Positions 25,373 through 33,364 of a stretch of 64,000 bases of DNA are shown here, one piece after another. Position numbers and translations under genes: made by a program. The first letter of the stretch is position 1, and each line of letters begins with the position of its first letter. Below the pieces are notes generated by a model, which ran no database searches, was not told the origin of the DNA, and was given only the letters and a program-made list of their open reading frames with translations. The stretch is from Amycolatopsis sacchari (GTDB lineage Bacteria > Actinomycetota > Actinomycetes > Mycobacteriales > Pseudonocardiaceae): assembly GCF_900114035.1 (NCBI RefSeq), contig NZ_FORP01000015.1, positions 62,001 through 126,000 of the forward strand, given 5' to 3'.

Positions 25373-26697
25373 GGCGGGTTCTGGTCGCCAACCGGGGTGA
25401 GATCGCGCTGCGGATCATCCGCGCGTGCCACGAGGCCGGGGTCGAGGCGGTGGCCGCCTACTCCGACGCCGACAAGGCCGCGCGGTGGGTCGAACTCGCC
25501 GACGACTCGGTGCACATCGGCGGTTCTCCCGCCGGGAAGTCGTACCTGAACGCGGATGCGGTGCTGACGGCGGCTTGGCAGTCCGATGTGGACGCTGTGC
25601 ACCCGGGGTACGGCTTCCTGTCGGAGAACGCGGCCTTCGCGCGCCGGGTCGCCGAGGCCGGGCTCACGTTCATCGGCCCGCCGGCCGACGTGATCGAGAA
25701 GATGGGCGACAAGGCCACCGCACGCCGGATGGCGGAGGAGGCCGGGGTGCCGGTGGTGCCCGGCAGCGGGCCGCTGAACGACCTGGCCGCCGCGGAGGCC
25801 GCGGCGGCCGAGGTGGGTTTTCCGTTGCTGGTCAAGGCCGCCGCCGGCGGTGGCGGCCGGGGCATCCGCCCGGTCGCGTCGGCGGAGGAGCTGGCGGACG
25901 TGCTGCCGACCGCGCAGGCGGAGGCGGCCGCCGCGTTCGGCGACGGCACGGTGTACCTGGAGCGGCTGCTGGAGCGGGCGCGGCACATCGAGGTGCAGGT
26001 GCTGGCGGACGACCACGGCGGCGTCGTGCACGCCTACGAGCGGGACTGCTCGGTGCAGCGGCGGCGGCAGAAGCTGTTCGAGGAGGCTCCGGCGCCCGGT
26101 CTCGAGCGGGAGGTCCGCGAGGCGATCGCGGAGGCGGCGGTGCGGCTGGCGCGGCACGTCGGCTACCGCGGCGCGGGCACGGTGGAGTTCCTGCTGGCGG
26201 ACGACGGGTCGTTCTACTTCATCGAGATGAACACGCGGATCCAGGTGGAGCACCCGGTGACGGAGTGCGTGACGGGGCTGGACCTGGTGGCGGAGCAGCT
26301 GCGCATCGCCGACGGGAAAGCGCTTTCTGTGACGCAGGAGGACATCGTGCTCGACGGCGCGGCGGTCGAGCTGCGGCTCAACGCGGAGGACCCGGACGCC
26401 GGTTTCCGCCCCGCGCCCGGTGAGCTGACGCGCTTCGACCTGCCCGGTGGCCCCGGCGTGCGGGTCGACACGGGTTTCGTGGCGGGCGACCGCATCAGCC
26501 CGTTCTACGACTCGATGATCGCAAAGCTGATCTGCTGGGGCGCGACGCGGGGCGAGGCGCTCAGCCGGGCGCGGCAGGCACTCGCGGAGCTGCGGGTGGA
26601 AGGCGTGCCGACCACGGCGTCGCTCCACGCGCGGCTGCTGCCGGAGCTGGCCGGCGGGCCGGTGCACACGCGGTGGCTGGAAGGCTGGCTGGGCTGA
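25369..26697 (+). CDS. biotin carboxylase (AccC-like)
   Basis: A 442-residue biotin carboxylase, close to the usual length of about 450. It has V-L-V-A-N-R-G-E-I-A-L-R-I at the N-terminus, H-P-G-Y-G-F-L-S-E-N, the ATP-grasp glycine loop K-A-A-A-G-G-G-G-R-G-I, and the catalytic block E-M-N-T-R-I-Q-V-E-H-P-V-T-E. It makes carboxybiotin from ATP and bicarbonate. Housekeeping acyl-CoA carboxylases of actinobacteria usually carry BC and BCCP on one polypeptide, so a separate BC fused operonically to pxpBC argues for a dedicated role. It is the last gene of the run, followed by a repeat-rich spacer. Confidence 0.93.
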   Translation: MRRVLVANRGEIALRIIRACHEAGVEAVAAYSDADKAARWVELADDSVHIGGSPAGKSYLNADAVLTAAWQSDVDAVHPGYGFLSENAAFARRVAEAGLTFIGPPADVIEKMGDKATARRMAEEAGVPVVPGSGPLNDLAAAEAAAAEVGFPLLVKAAAGGGGRGIRPVASAEELADVLPTAQAEAAAAFGDGTVYLERLLERARHIEVQVLADDHGGVVHAYERDCSVQRRRQKLFEEAPAPGLEREVREAIAEAAVRLARHVGYRGAGTVEFLLADDGSFYFIEMNTRIQVEHPVTECVTGLDLVAEQLRIADGKALSVTQEDIVLDGAAVELRLNAEDPDAGFRPAPGELTRFDLPGGPGVRVDTGFVAGDRISPFYDSMIAKLICWGATRGEALSRARQALAELRVEGVPTTASLHARLLPELAGGPVHTRWLEGWLG

Positions 26698-27335
26698 GGG
26701 GTTCGGGCCCGGCGGGTGAGGTGGCTGGAGTGGCGTGGCGGCGGCTGGAGTGGGGCCTCGGGCCAGGCGGGGAGGGCTTCCGGGTGACTGACGGGAGGGC
26801 TTCCGCCCGGGGCGGGTGAGGCTCCCCGCTGGGCGGGGTGAAGGGCTCCGGCTGGTTGGGCGGCTCCCGGGTAACTGACGGGAGAGCTCCCGCCCGGGGC
26901 GGGCGAGACTCCCCGCTGGACGGGGTGAAGGGCTCCGGCTGGCTGGGGCTGAGGTTTTTGGCTGGTGCGGGTGAGGTTTCCGCTGGCTGGGCGAGGGCTT
27001 CGGCTGGCCGAGGCGGTGGTTTCGGTCGGCCGGACTGGCGACTCCCGGCTGGCCGGGATGGCGCGGTGAGGTTCGGTCGGCCGGAGTGGCGGCTCCCGGC
27101 TGGCCGAGGCGGTGGTTTCAGTCGGCCGGAGCGACGGCTCCCGGCCGACCGGAGTGGCGTAGCGGCTCTCGGTCGGTCGGCCGACCGGCTCCCAGCCTGC
27201 GCCAGGAGCCCCTGGCCAGCCGCGCGCCGCCGCTCCCGGCGGACCCGCGCGAGCCACCCGCCACCCACGACACCTGCCCACCGGAGCCGAAACCCGGCCA
27301 ACCACACCCGCGCCACCCACCCGCCGGGACCCGCC
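26698..27335. repeat. gene-free, repeat-rich spacer after the carboxylase gene
   Basis: 638 bases without a supportable gene. It holds two kinds of tandem repeat: the 87-base duplication listed separately, and at about 27001-27190 imperfect 45-51-base units built on CGGCTGGCCGAGGCGGTGG...CGGCCGGAGTGGCGGCTCCC. The units start near 27001, 27046 and 27097, with a worn copy after 27142. The CGGCTGG/GGTCGGCC words recur throughout. Open frames on both strands through it give low-complexity Arg/Pro/Gly/Ser proteins and look like shadows. The last 60 bases lead into the 3' end of the KTSC gene. Confidence 0.7.
26777..26950. repeat. 87-base tandem duplication
   Basis: Two head-to-tail copies, 26777-26863 and 26864-26950. 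Anchor words are CTTCCGGGTGACTGACGGGA versus CTCCCGGGTAACTGACGGGA and AAGGGCTCCGGCTGG in both, all offset by exactly 87. The copies differ at only a handful of positions. The period is a multiple of three, but no convincing protein is encoded in any frame. Confidence 0.8.
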
Positions 27336-27572
27336 TCACAACAACCGCTCGTACTCGTACCCGTGCTGGATGTGCTCGTTGAAGTAGCGGCCCTTGCTCT
27401 CCGCGGCCATGAACTCCGCGAACGTGGCGTTGTCCACATCGTCGTAGCGGTACACGTGCTCGTTGTGGAACTCCACGTCGAGGATCCGCCTGGCCGGGTC
27501 GTAGCCCACCGTCTTGATCACCGAGGACGACACGGGCCAGCGGACGATCCGCGTTCTCCTCCGGTGCTTCAC
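27336..27572 (-). CDS. KTSC domain protein
   Basis: A 78-residue protein that is essentially one KTSC domain: V-S-S-S-V-I-K-T-V-G-Y-D, then L-D-V-E-F-H-N-E-H-V-Y-R-Y-D-D-V, and finally A-E-S-K-G-R-Y-F-N-E-H-I. The usual K-T-S-C end is K-G-R-Y here, as in many relatives. The domain is found alone or next to nucleic-acid enzymes and its role is not settled. It is divergent from the PAP2/kinase fusion gene (start-to-start about 97 bases). The start is a GTG followed by basic residues; an internal start is possible. Confidence 0.8.
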   Translation of the reverse strand: MKHRRRTRIVRWPVSSSVIKTVGYDPARRILDVEFHNEHVYRYDDVDNATFAEFMAAESKGRYFNEHIQHGYEYERLL

Positions 27573-27655
27573 ACCTCAGAGTGTCGCCCATCCGAGCGAG
27601 ATTGCGCAGGGTTTCACTACGCCGAGCTGAGCGGATCACCTCGGGCGGCAGTCCG

Positions 27656-27668
27656 TAGGCTGCATCCC
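27656..27668 (+). promoter_or_regulatory. candidate leaderless promoter of the PAP2/kinase gene
   Basis: TAGGCT (27656-27661) matches a -10 box (TAnnnT) and lies 7 bases before ATG 27669. No Shine-Dalgarno is present in between. This is the arrangement of a leaderless transcript that starts at the A of the start codon. A -35 box is not obvious. Confidence 0.35.
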
Positions 27669-29096
27669 ATGTGGCGAAGACTTCCCGCGGCGGACCGCTG
27701 GGTCCTGCGCCGGCTGGGCACGACCGAAGCCAGGTTCCTGCGCTTGCTGCCCCCGCTCGGCCGGGCCGCGAACCACGGCAGGCTCTGGTGGGCGGTGAGC
27801 GCGCTGCTCGCCGCCACCGGCAACCGGCGCGCCCGGCGTGCCGCCCTGCGCGGGCTGATCTCGCTGGGGATGGCGAGCTTCGCCGCGAACGTCGTCAGCA
27901 AGCAGGCGGTCCGCCGACCCCGGCCGCCGCTCGAACTGACCCCGGTCGCGCGGCGCCTGGCGCGCATGCCCGTCACGACGTCGTTCCCGTCCGGGCACTC
28001 GGCCTCCGCCGCCGCGTTCGCCGCGGGCGTCGCGATCGAGTGGCCGCTGCTCGCGGCGCCCGTGGGTCTGCTCGCGGCGGGCGTCGGCGCCTCACGGGTC
28101 GTCACCGGCGTGCACTACCCCACCGACGTGCTCGCCGGGTTCGGGCTGGGGGTGGGCGCGAGCGCGCTCAGCACCTGGTGGTGGCCGCCCACGCCGCCCG
28201 GCCCCGCGGAGGCCACCCTCGTCGCCGCGCCGGCGGCGCCCACCGGCGAAGGCGTGGTGATCGTCGTCAACTCCGGTGCCGGGAGCGTGAGCGACGACCT
28301 GGTGGAACTGCTGCGCGACCGCCTGCCGGACGCCGAGATCGTCCAGCCCGGGGACGGGGCGGACCTGGCGGACGTGCTCGCCGACGCGGCCCGCCGCTGC
28401 CGCGTCCTCGGCATCGCCGGCGGCGACGGCTCGGTCAACGTGGCCGCGAAGACCGCCGCCGACGCCGGGCTCCCCCTGTTCGTGCTGCCCGCCGGCACCC
28501 TCAACCACTTCGCCCGCGACCTCGGCCTCGGCGACTTCGACGAGGCGATCGGCGCGCTGCAGGCCGGTGCCGCGAGCCAGGTCGACCTGGGCTGCGTCGA
28601 CGAGCGGTCCTTCGTCAACACGTGCAGCACCGGGTTGTACACCGACCTCGTGCGCTACCGCGAGCGCTGGGAGCGCAAGCTCGGCAAGTGGCCCGCGGTG
28701 CTCGTCGGGCTCGTGCACGTGCTGCGCCGCGCCCAGCCGCAGGAACTCCTCATCGACGGCAGGCCGCGGCGCGTGTGGATGGTGTTCGCGGGCAACGGCC
28801 GCTACCTGCCGATCGGGTTCGCGCCGACCAGCAGGCCCCGCCTCGACGACGGGCTGCTCGACATCCGGATCATGGACGCCGAGCACCCCTTCGCCCGCAC
28901 CCGCATCGCGCTCGGCGTGCTGCTGGGCACGCTGCGCTGGACCCGCCCGTACGAGGGCACCACGGCTGCGGAGCTGAAGATCACCGCACCCGAAGGCGTG
29001 CTGCACCTGACCCTCGACGGCGAGTTCACCCGCGTGGACCCCGAGGTGACGATCACCAAGCGGCCCCGCGCGCTGACGGTCTACCGGCCCCGGTAG
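27669..29096 (+). CDS. fused PAP2 phosphatase / diacylglycerol kinase-like protein
   Basis: A 475-residue two-domain protein. The first half is a PAP2 lipid phosphatase with K-Q-A-V-R-R-P-R-P, F-P-S-G-H-S-A-S and SRVVTGVHYPTDVLAGFGLG, the three acid-phosphatase motifs with catalytic His residues, in about five hydrophobic segments. The second half (from about residue 195) is a diacylglycerol/sphingosine kinase catalytic domain with V-V-N-S-G-A-G, G-I-A-G-G-D-G-S-V-N, P-A-G-T-L-N-H-F-A and L-D-G-E. Both activities interconvert lipid phosphates, pointing to membrane lipid recycling (for example undecaprenyl or diacylglycerol). Start ATG 27669, probably leaderless. Confidence 0.92.
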   Translation: MWRRLPAADRWVLRRLGTTEARFLRLLPPLGRAANHGRLWWAVSALLAATGNRRARRAALRGLISLGMASFAANVVSKQAVRRPRPPLELTPVARRLARMPVTTSFPSGHSASAAAFAAGVAIEWPLLAAPVGLLAAGVGASRVVTGVHYPTDVLAGFGLGVGASALSTWWWPPTPPGPAEATLVAAPAAPTGEGVVIVVNSGAGSVSDDLVELLRDRLPDAEIVQPGDGADLADVLADAARRCRVLGIAGGDGSVNVAAKTAADAGLPLFVLPAGTLNHFARDLGLGDFDEAIGALQAGAASQVDLGCVDERSFVNTCSTGLYTDLVRYRERWERKLGKWPAVLVGLVHVLRRAQPQELLIDGRPRRVWMVFAGNGRYLPIGFAPTSRPRLDDGLLDIRIMDAEHPFARTRIALGVLLGTLRWTRPYEGTTAAELKITAPEGVLHLTLDGEFTRVDPEVTITKRPRALTVYRPR

Positions 29097-29104
29097 CCGA
29101 GCCC

Positions 29105-30031
29105 CTAACCCCTGCGGGCCAGCGCCTGCAGGAAGAACGTGAGGTTCGCCGGGCGCTCGCCGAGGCGGCGCATGAAGTACGGGTACCACTCGGTCCCGTA
29201 CGGCACGTACACGCGCATCCGCAGCCCGCGCCCGGCCAGCTGTTCCTGCACCTGCGGCCGCACGCCGTAGAGCATCTGGAACTCGTAGGTGTCCCGCGCC
29301 CGCCCCGCCTCCGCCGCCAGGTGCTCCGCGATGTCGATCAGGCGCGTGTCGTGCGTGGCGACCATCGGGTAGCCCTGGCCGTTCATCAACACCTTGAGGC
29401 AGCGCACATACGAAGCGTCCACTTCGGACCGATCGCGGTAGGCGGCCGAGGCCGGTTCGTCGTAGGCGCCCTTGCACAGCCGGATCCGTGACCCGGGACC
29501 CGCGAAATCCGCGCAGTCGGCCTCGGTGCGCTTGAGGTAGGCCTGCAGGACCGTGCCCGTGCCGGGGAAGTCCACGCGCAGCGCCCGCACGATGCCGAGC
29601 GTGGAGTCCGTGGTGGTGTGGTCCTCCATGTCCACGGTCACGGTCGTGCCCGCGGCGGCCGCGGCCTCGCAGATGCGCCGGGTGTTGTCCAGCGCGATCT
29701 TGTCGCCGTCCACGGGCAGTGCCTGTCCCAGCGCGGACAGCTTCACCGAGACCTCCGCCCGCCCGCCCAGCCCTTCGTCGGCCAGGCGGGCGAGGACGGT
29801 GCGGTAGGCCTCGACGGTCTGCTCCGCCTGCCCGCGGTCGAGCGTGTCCTCGCCGAGGTGGTCGAGGGTGACCAGCCGGTCCCGCGACAACTCGTGCGCG
29901 ATGCGGATCGCGGCGTCCACATCGGACCCGGCGACGAACCGGTCGACGATCGGCCGCAGCAGCGGCGTGCGCTCGACGAGCGTTCGGCACCCGGCGGACC
30001 GGGAGGCGGCGATCAACGCGGAGCGGAGCAT
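29105..30031 (-). CDS. proline dehydrogenase (monofunctional PRODH)
   Basis: A 308-residue FAD-dependent proline dehydrogenase of the short monofunctional kind. Motifs seen are V-T-V-D-M-E-D-H, F-P-G-T-G-T-V-L-Q-A-Y-L, R-L-C-K-G-A-Y, Y-E-F-Q-M-L-Y-G and the proline-binding RVYVPYGTEWYPYFMRRLGE with R-P-A-N. It oxidises proline to delta-1-pyrroline-5-carboxylate, passing electrons to quinone. It lies 12 bases after the P5C dehydrogenase gene and is surely in the same operon, so proline goes to glutamate. A divergent PucR regulator at 31731 is the likely activator. Confidence 0.94.
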   Translation of the reverse strand: MLRSALIAASRSAGCRTLVERTPLLRPIVDRFVAGSDVDAAIRIAHELSRDRLVTLDHLGEDTLDRGQAEQTVEAYRTVLARLADEGLGGRAEVSVKLSALGQALPVDGDKIALDNTRRICEAAAAAGTTVTVDMEDHTTTDSTLGIVRALRVDFPGTGTVLQAYLKRTEADCADFAGPGSRIRLCKGAYDEPASAAYRDRSEVDASYVRCLKVLMNGQGYPMVATHDTRLIDIAEHLAAEAGRARDTYEFQMLYGVRPQVQEQLAGRGLRMRVYVPYGTEWYPYFMRRLGERPANLTFFLQALARRG

Positions 30032-30043
30032 GGTCGTCCCTTC

Positions 30044-31669
30044 CTACTGCTGGTGCGGGTAGCCGGAGGTGACCGGCGGCTGGAGGTTCTCCTTGATCGA
30101 CCGCGGGCTCACCCAGCGCTGCAGGTTGTAGATCGAGCCCGCCTTGTCGTTCGTGCCCGACGCCCGCGAACCGCCGAACGGCTGCTGGCCCACGACCGCG
30201 CCGGTCGGCTTGTCGTTGACGTAGAAGTTGCCCGCGGCGAACCGCAGCGCCTGGCTCGCCTGCTGGATCGCCACGCGGTCGTTCGCGATCACCGAGCCGG
30301 TCAGCCCGTACGGCGCGCCCTGGTCGACCTTCGCCAGCACCTGCTCGTACTCGCCGTCCTCGTAGACGTGCACGGCGAGGATGGGGCCGAAGAACTCGGT
30401 CGAGAAGATCTCGTTCGCCGGGTCCTCGCCCACGAGCACGGTGGGCCGCACGAAGAAACCGGTCGAGTCGTCGGCGGTACCACCGGCGATGACGTCCACA
30501 TCGGACGCCGCGTGCGCCCGGCGGAGCACCGCGTCCAGCTTGTCGTACGAGCGGCGGTCGATCACGGCGCCGAGGAAGTTCCGGAAGTCGGTGACGTCAC
30601 CCATGGCGAGTGAGTCCACTTCGGACACCAGGTCGTCCTTCAGCCGCGCCCACACCGAGCGCGGCACGAACGCCCGCGACGCCGCCGAGCACTTCTGGCC
30701 CTGGTACTCGAACGCGCCCCGCACGAGCGCGGTGCGCAGCACGTCCACGTCGGCCGAGGCGTGCGCGACCACGAAGTCCTTGCCGCCCGTCTCCCCCACC
30801 AGCCGCGGGTAGGTGCGGTAGTTCGCGATGTTCGCGCCCACCGTCGACCACAGGTGCTGGAAGGTCTTCGTCGAGCCGGTGAAGTGGATGCCGGCGAGCG
30901 CCGGGTCGGCGAGCACGACGTCCGACACCGCGAGCCCGTCCCCCGGCAGCAGGTTGATCACGCCCGGCGGCAGGCCGGCCTCTTCGAGCAGCCGCATGGT
31001 CAGGTGCGCGGCGAGCGTCTGCGTCGGCGACGGCTTCCAGATGACCGTGTTGCCCATCAGCGCGGGCGCGGTCGGCAGGTTGCCCGCGATGGCCGTGAAG
31101 TTGAACGGCGTGACGGCGTAGACGAAGCCTTCGAGCGGGCGGTAGTCGGTGCGGTTCCACGTGCCCGCGCCGCTGTTCGGCTGCTCGGCGTGGATCTGCC
31201 GGGCGAAGTGCACGTTGAAGCGCCAGAAGTCGGCCAGCTCGCACGCCGAGTCGATCTCGGCCTGCACGACCGTCTTCGACTGGCCCAGCATCGTGGCCGC
31301 GTTGAGCGTGTCGCGCCACGGCCCGGACAGCAGGTCCGCGGCCCGCAGCAGCACGGCGGCGCGCTCGTCGAACGGCAGGTTCCGCCAGCTCTCGGCGGCC
31401 CGCAGCGCGGCGGCCACGGCGGCCTTGGCGTCCTCGTGGGTGGAGTTGTGCATCGTGCCGAGCACGTGCGCGTGGTTGTGCGGCTGGACGACGTCGATGG
31501 GCGAACCACCGGCCATCCGCTGCTCGCCGTCGATCGTGGCCGTCAGCTCGAAGCGCTGCCCGGCGAGTTCGGCCAGCTTCGCGGTCAGGCTCTCCCGTTC
31601 CGGGGAGCCGGGGGCGTAGTCGCGCGCCGGTTCGTTGCGCGGCGCGGGCGGGTGAGTCAGCGCGTCCAT
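30044..31669 (-). CDS. pruA: L-glutamate gamma-semialdehyde (P5C) dehydrogenase
   Basis: A 541-residue aldehyde dehydrogenase of the PruA group. The catalytic Glu is in V-G-E-T-G-G-K-D-F-V and the nucleophilic Cys in Q-G-Q-K-C-S-A-A-S-R. F-N-F-T-A-I-A-G-N and F-T-G-S-T-K-T-F are also typical. It oxidises glutamate semialdehyde to glutamate with NAD+. Upstream on the coding strand TAGCCT (31681-31676) is a -10 box 6 bases before the ATG at 31669, and no Shine-Dalgarno is visible, so the operon message is probably leaderless. The 11-bp inverted repeat at 31706-31751 lies just beyond. Confidence 0.95.
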   Translation of the reverse strand: MDALTHPPAPRNEPARDYAPGSPERESLTAKLAELAGQRFELTATIDGEQRMAGGSPIDVVQPHNHAHVLGTMHNSTHEDAKAAVAAALRAAESWRNLPFDERAAVLLRAADLLSGPWRDTLNAATMLGQSKTVVQAEIDSACELADFWRFNVHFARQIHAEQPNSGAGTWNRTDYRPLEGFVYAVTPFNFTAIAGNLPTAPALMGNTVIWKPSPTQTLAAHLTMRLLEEAGLPPGVINLLPGDGLAVSDVVLADPALAGIHFTGSTKTFQHLWSTVGANIANYRTYPRLVGETGGKDFVVAHASADVDVLRTALVRGAFEYQGQKCSAASRAFVPRSVWARLKDDLVSEVDSLAMGDVTDFRNFLGAVIDRRSYDKLDAVLRRAHAASDVDVIAGGTADDSTGFFVRPTVLVGEDPANEIFSTEFFGPILAVHVYEDGEYEQVLAKVDQGAPYGLTGSVIANDRVAIQQASQALRFAAGNFYVNDKPTGAVVGQQPFGGSRASGTNDKAGSIYNLQRWVSPRSIKENLQPPVTSGYPHQQ

Positions 31670-31705
31670 GGCGGAAGGCTAGGCCGCGGGACGGGTCCGG
31701 CGGAC

Positions 31706-31751
31706 TGTTCGATCGGCTACCGTTGACCTCGTGACGTTGTCCGATCGAACA
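31706..31751. promoter_or_regulatory. 11-bp inverted repeat between pruA and the PucR gene
   Basis: TGTTCGATCGG (31706-31716) recurs as a perfect reverse complement CCGATCGAACA (31741-31751), arms 24 bases apart. The right arm is also the core of an 18-bp near-palindrome (31736-31753, one mismatch). TACCGT (31718-31723) between the arms is a -10 candidate for the regulator gene, and the pruA -10 lies at 31676-31681. Two sites flanking divergent promoters are what an autoregulated proline-responsive activator would use. The binding protein is inferred to be the PucR-family product of 31731. Confidence 0.6.
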
Positions 31752-33296
31752 ACACCCGGGATGCCCCTGCGGCAGCTGCTGCTGGCCGTCGGCGAGCCGG
31801 TGCTCGAACCCGCCACGGGTGATCTCGACGCGCGGGTGCACGGCGTGGGCATCTTCGACCCGGACGACGAGCTGGGCGGTTTCTCCGGCGAGCTGGTGCT
31901 GGTCGTCGGTGCCCGCGGGCGGGAGGCCGTCCGGGCGGCGGCACGCGCGGGTGCGGTGGCGGCGGTGGTGCGGCACGACGGGCGGCTCGACGAACTGCGC
32001 GCCGCGGCCGAAAGCAGCGGGATCGCGCTGCTGACCGTCGGCCCGGACATGCGCTGGGACCAGTTGCAGGTGCTGCTGCGCGAGGTGCTGGACGCGGCAC
32101 AGCTGGCGGCGACGTCCGAAGCCGACGGCGGGGACCTGTTCGCCCTGGCGCAAACGGTTGCGGTCCTCACCGCGGGCAGCGTGACGATTGAGGACGCGGG
32201 CAACCGCGTGCTCGCCTACTCCCGGTCCGACGACGAGATCGACGAGCTGCGGCGGCTGTCGATCCTCGGCTGGGAGGGGCCGGAGCAGTACCTCGCGTTG
32301 CTGCGCGAATGGGGCGTGTACCAGCGGCTGCGGTCGAGCGAGGAGGTGGTGCGCGTCGAGGAGCGGCCCGAGCTGGGCATCCGGCGGCGCCTCGCGGTGG
32401 GCATCCGGGCGGGCAGCCAGCACCTCGGTGCGATCTGGGTGCAGGAGGGCGCGCAGCCGTTCGCCGAGCGGGCGGAAAGCGCTCTCCTGGGCGCGGCCCG
32501 GCTGGCCGCCGTGCAGTTGCTGCGCCGCCGCTCGCCCAGCGTCCGGCCGCGGGAGGACCTGGTCGCGGGCCTGCTGGACGGGCGGATCAGCGCGGACCTG
32601 GTGGCGGGCCAGCTCGGGCTGGACCCGGCCGCGCCCGCGGTCGTGCTCGCGTTCGCGCCCCGCGAGGTCGAGCGGGACCGGCCCGCGCACGAGCTGCACC
32701 AGCTGGAGCTGAGCCACGTCGTGTCCGTGCACGCGACGTCCTACCGGCGCAGCGCGCTCGTCGGCACGCTCGGCGCGCGGGTGTACGCCGTGCTGCCGGA
32801 AGCCCGGTCGGCCCCGTCGACGTTGGCCCGGCAGATCGTGGCTGCCTTGCAGCGCGCCGGTTTGCGTGCCCAGGCGGGGATCGGCTCACCCGCGCCCGCG
32901 CTCAGCGCCGTGACCACGGCGAAGGCCGAGGCCGACCGCGTGCTGGACGCGATGGCCCGCACGCCCGAGCGTGACGTCGCGACCATCGCGGAACTGCGCG
33001 CGGAGATCCTGCTCGACGAGACGCTCACGGTCATCGAGGCGAAACCGGAGCTGCGGGACCCGGCGGTCGACGCGCTCGTGGCCCACGACGCCGAGCACGG
33101 CACGGAACTCGTCCCGTCGCTGCTGGCCTACCTCGACGCGCTGGGGGACGTGCGTGCGGCGGCGGGTGAACTGCACATCCACCCGAACACGCTGCGGCAC
33201 CGCATCCGCCGCGCCACCGCGATCGGCGGGCTGCACCTCGACGACCCGCGGGAACGGCTGTTCTGCCACCTCCAGCTGCTGCTCGCGACCCGGTAG
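31731..33296 (+). CDS. PucR-family regulator of proline catabolism (PruR/PruC-like)
   Basis: A 521-residue PucR protein: N-terminal sensory part (about 1-135), a GAF/CdaR-like middle (about 150-420) and C-terminal helix-turn-helix (SLLAYLDALGDVRAAAGELH, then I-H-P-N-T-L-R-H-R-I-R-R). It is divergent from the pruA-PRODH operon, the standard place for a proline-responsive activator in actinobacteria. The start may be GTG 31731, with TACCGT 7 bases upstream as a leaderless -10, or ATG 31761 (MPLRQLLLA), which looks like a typical family N-terminus. In the first case one arm of the inverted repeat is inside the coding region. Confidence 0.88.
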   Translation: MTLSDRTTPGMPLRQLLLAVGEPVLEPATGDLDARVHGVGIFDPDDELGGFSGELVLVVGARGREAVRAAARAGAVAAVVRHDGRLDELRAAAESSGIALLTVGPDMRWDQLQVLLREVLDAAQLAATSEADGGDLFALAQTVAVLTAGSVTIEDAGNRVLAYSRSDDEIDELRRLSILGWEGPEQYLALLREWGVYQRLRSSEEVVRVEERPELGIRRRLAVGIRAGSQHLGAIWVQEGAQPFAERAESALLGAARLAAVQLLRRRSPSVRPREDLVAGLLDGRISADLVAGQLGLDPAAPAVVLAFAPREVERDRPAHELHQLELSHVVSVHATSYRRSALVGTLGARVYAVLPEARSAPSTLARQIVAALQRAGLRAQAGIGSPAPALSAVTTAKAEADRVLDAMARTPERDVATIAELRAEILLDETLTVIEAKPELRDPAVDALVAHDAEHGTELVPSLLAYLDALGDVRAAAGELHIHPNTLRHRIRRATAIGGLHLDDPRERLFCHLQLLLATR

Positions 33297-33301
33297 CGCC
33301 C

Positions 33302-33326
33302 GTTTGCCCGCCTCCGGCACGGGTAC
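33302..33326 (+). promoter_or_regulatory. stress-sigma (SigB/SigF-type) promoter, GTTT-N15-GGGTAC
   Basis: GTTT (33302-33305), 15 bases, GGGTAC (33321-33326) matches the actinobacterial general-stress sigma promoter form GTTT-N14-16-GGGTA. It points to the DUF6069-type membrane protein gene, whose ATG is 38 bases further on, behind a GGAGGA ribosome binding site. Three similar sites occur upstream of other starts in this window. Confidence 0.6.
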
Positions 33327-33364
33327 CCGGAGTGCTCACGCGGCTGTCCTGGGAGGAAGACGAC

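Noticed and set aside
26698-27335. CRISPR array as an explanation of the regular repeats
   Set aside because: Repeats are adjacent and imperfect, with no unique spacers of constant size, and no cas gene is near.
26561-27439. A proline/serine-rich minus-strand protein through the repeat block
   Set aside because: It is read from tandem repeats and antisense to a KTSC domain gene; the repeats give the apparent protein periodicity. No ribosome site or family support.
28092-29990. A 632-codon minus-strand frame antisense to the PAP2/kinase gene
   Set aside because: Low-complexity Arg/Ala/Gly composition and no motif; both opposing frames (PAP2/kinase and PRODH) are well supported families.
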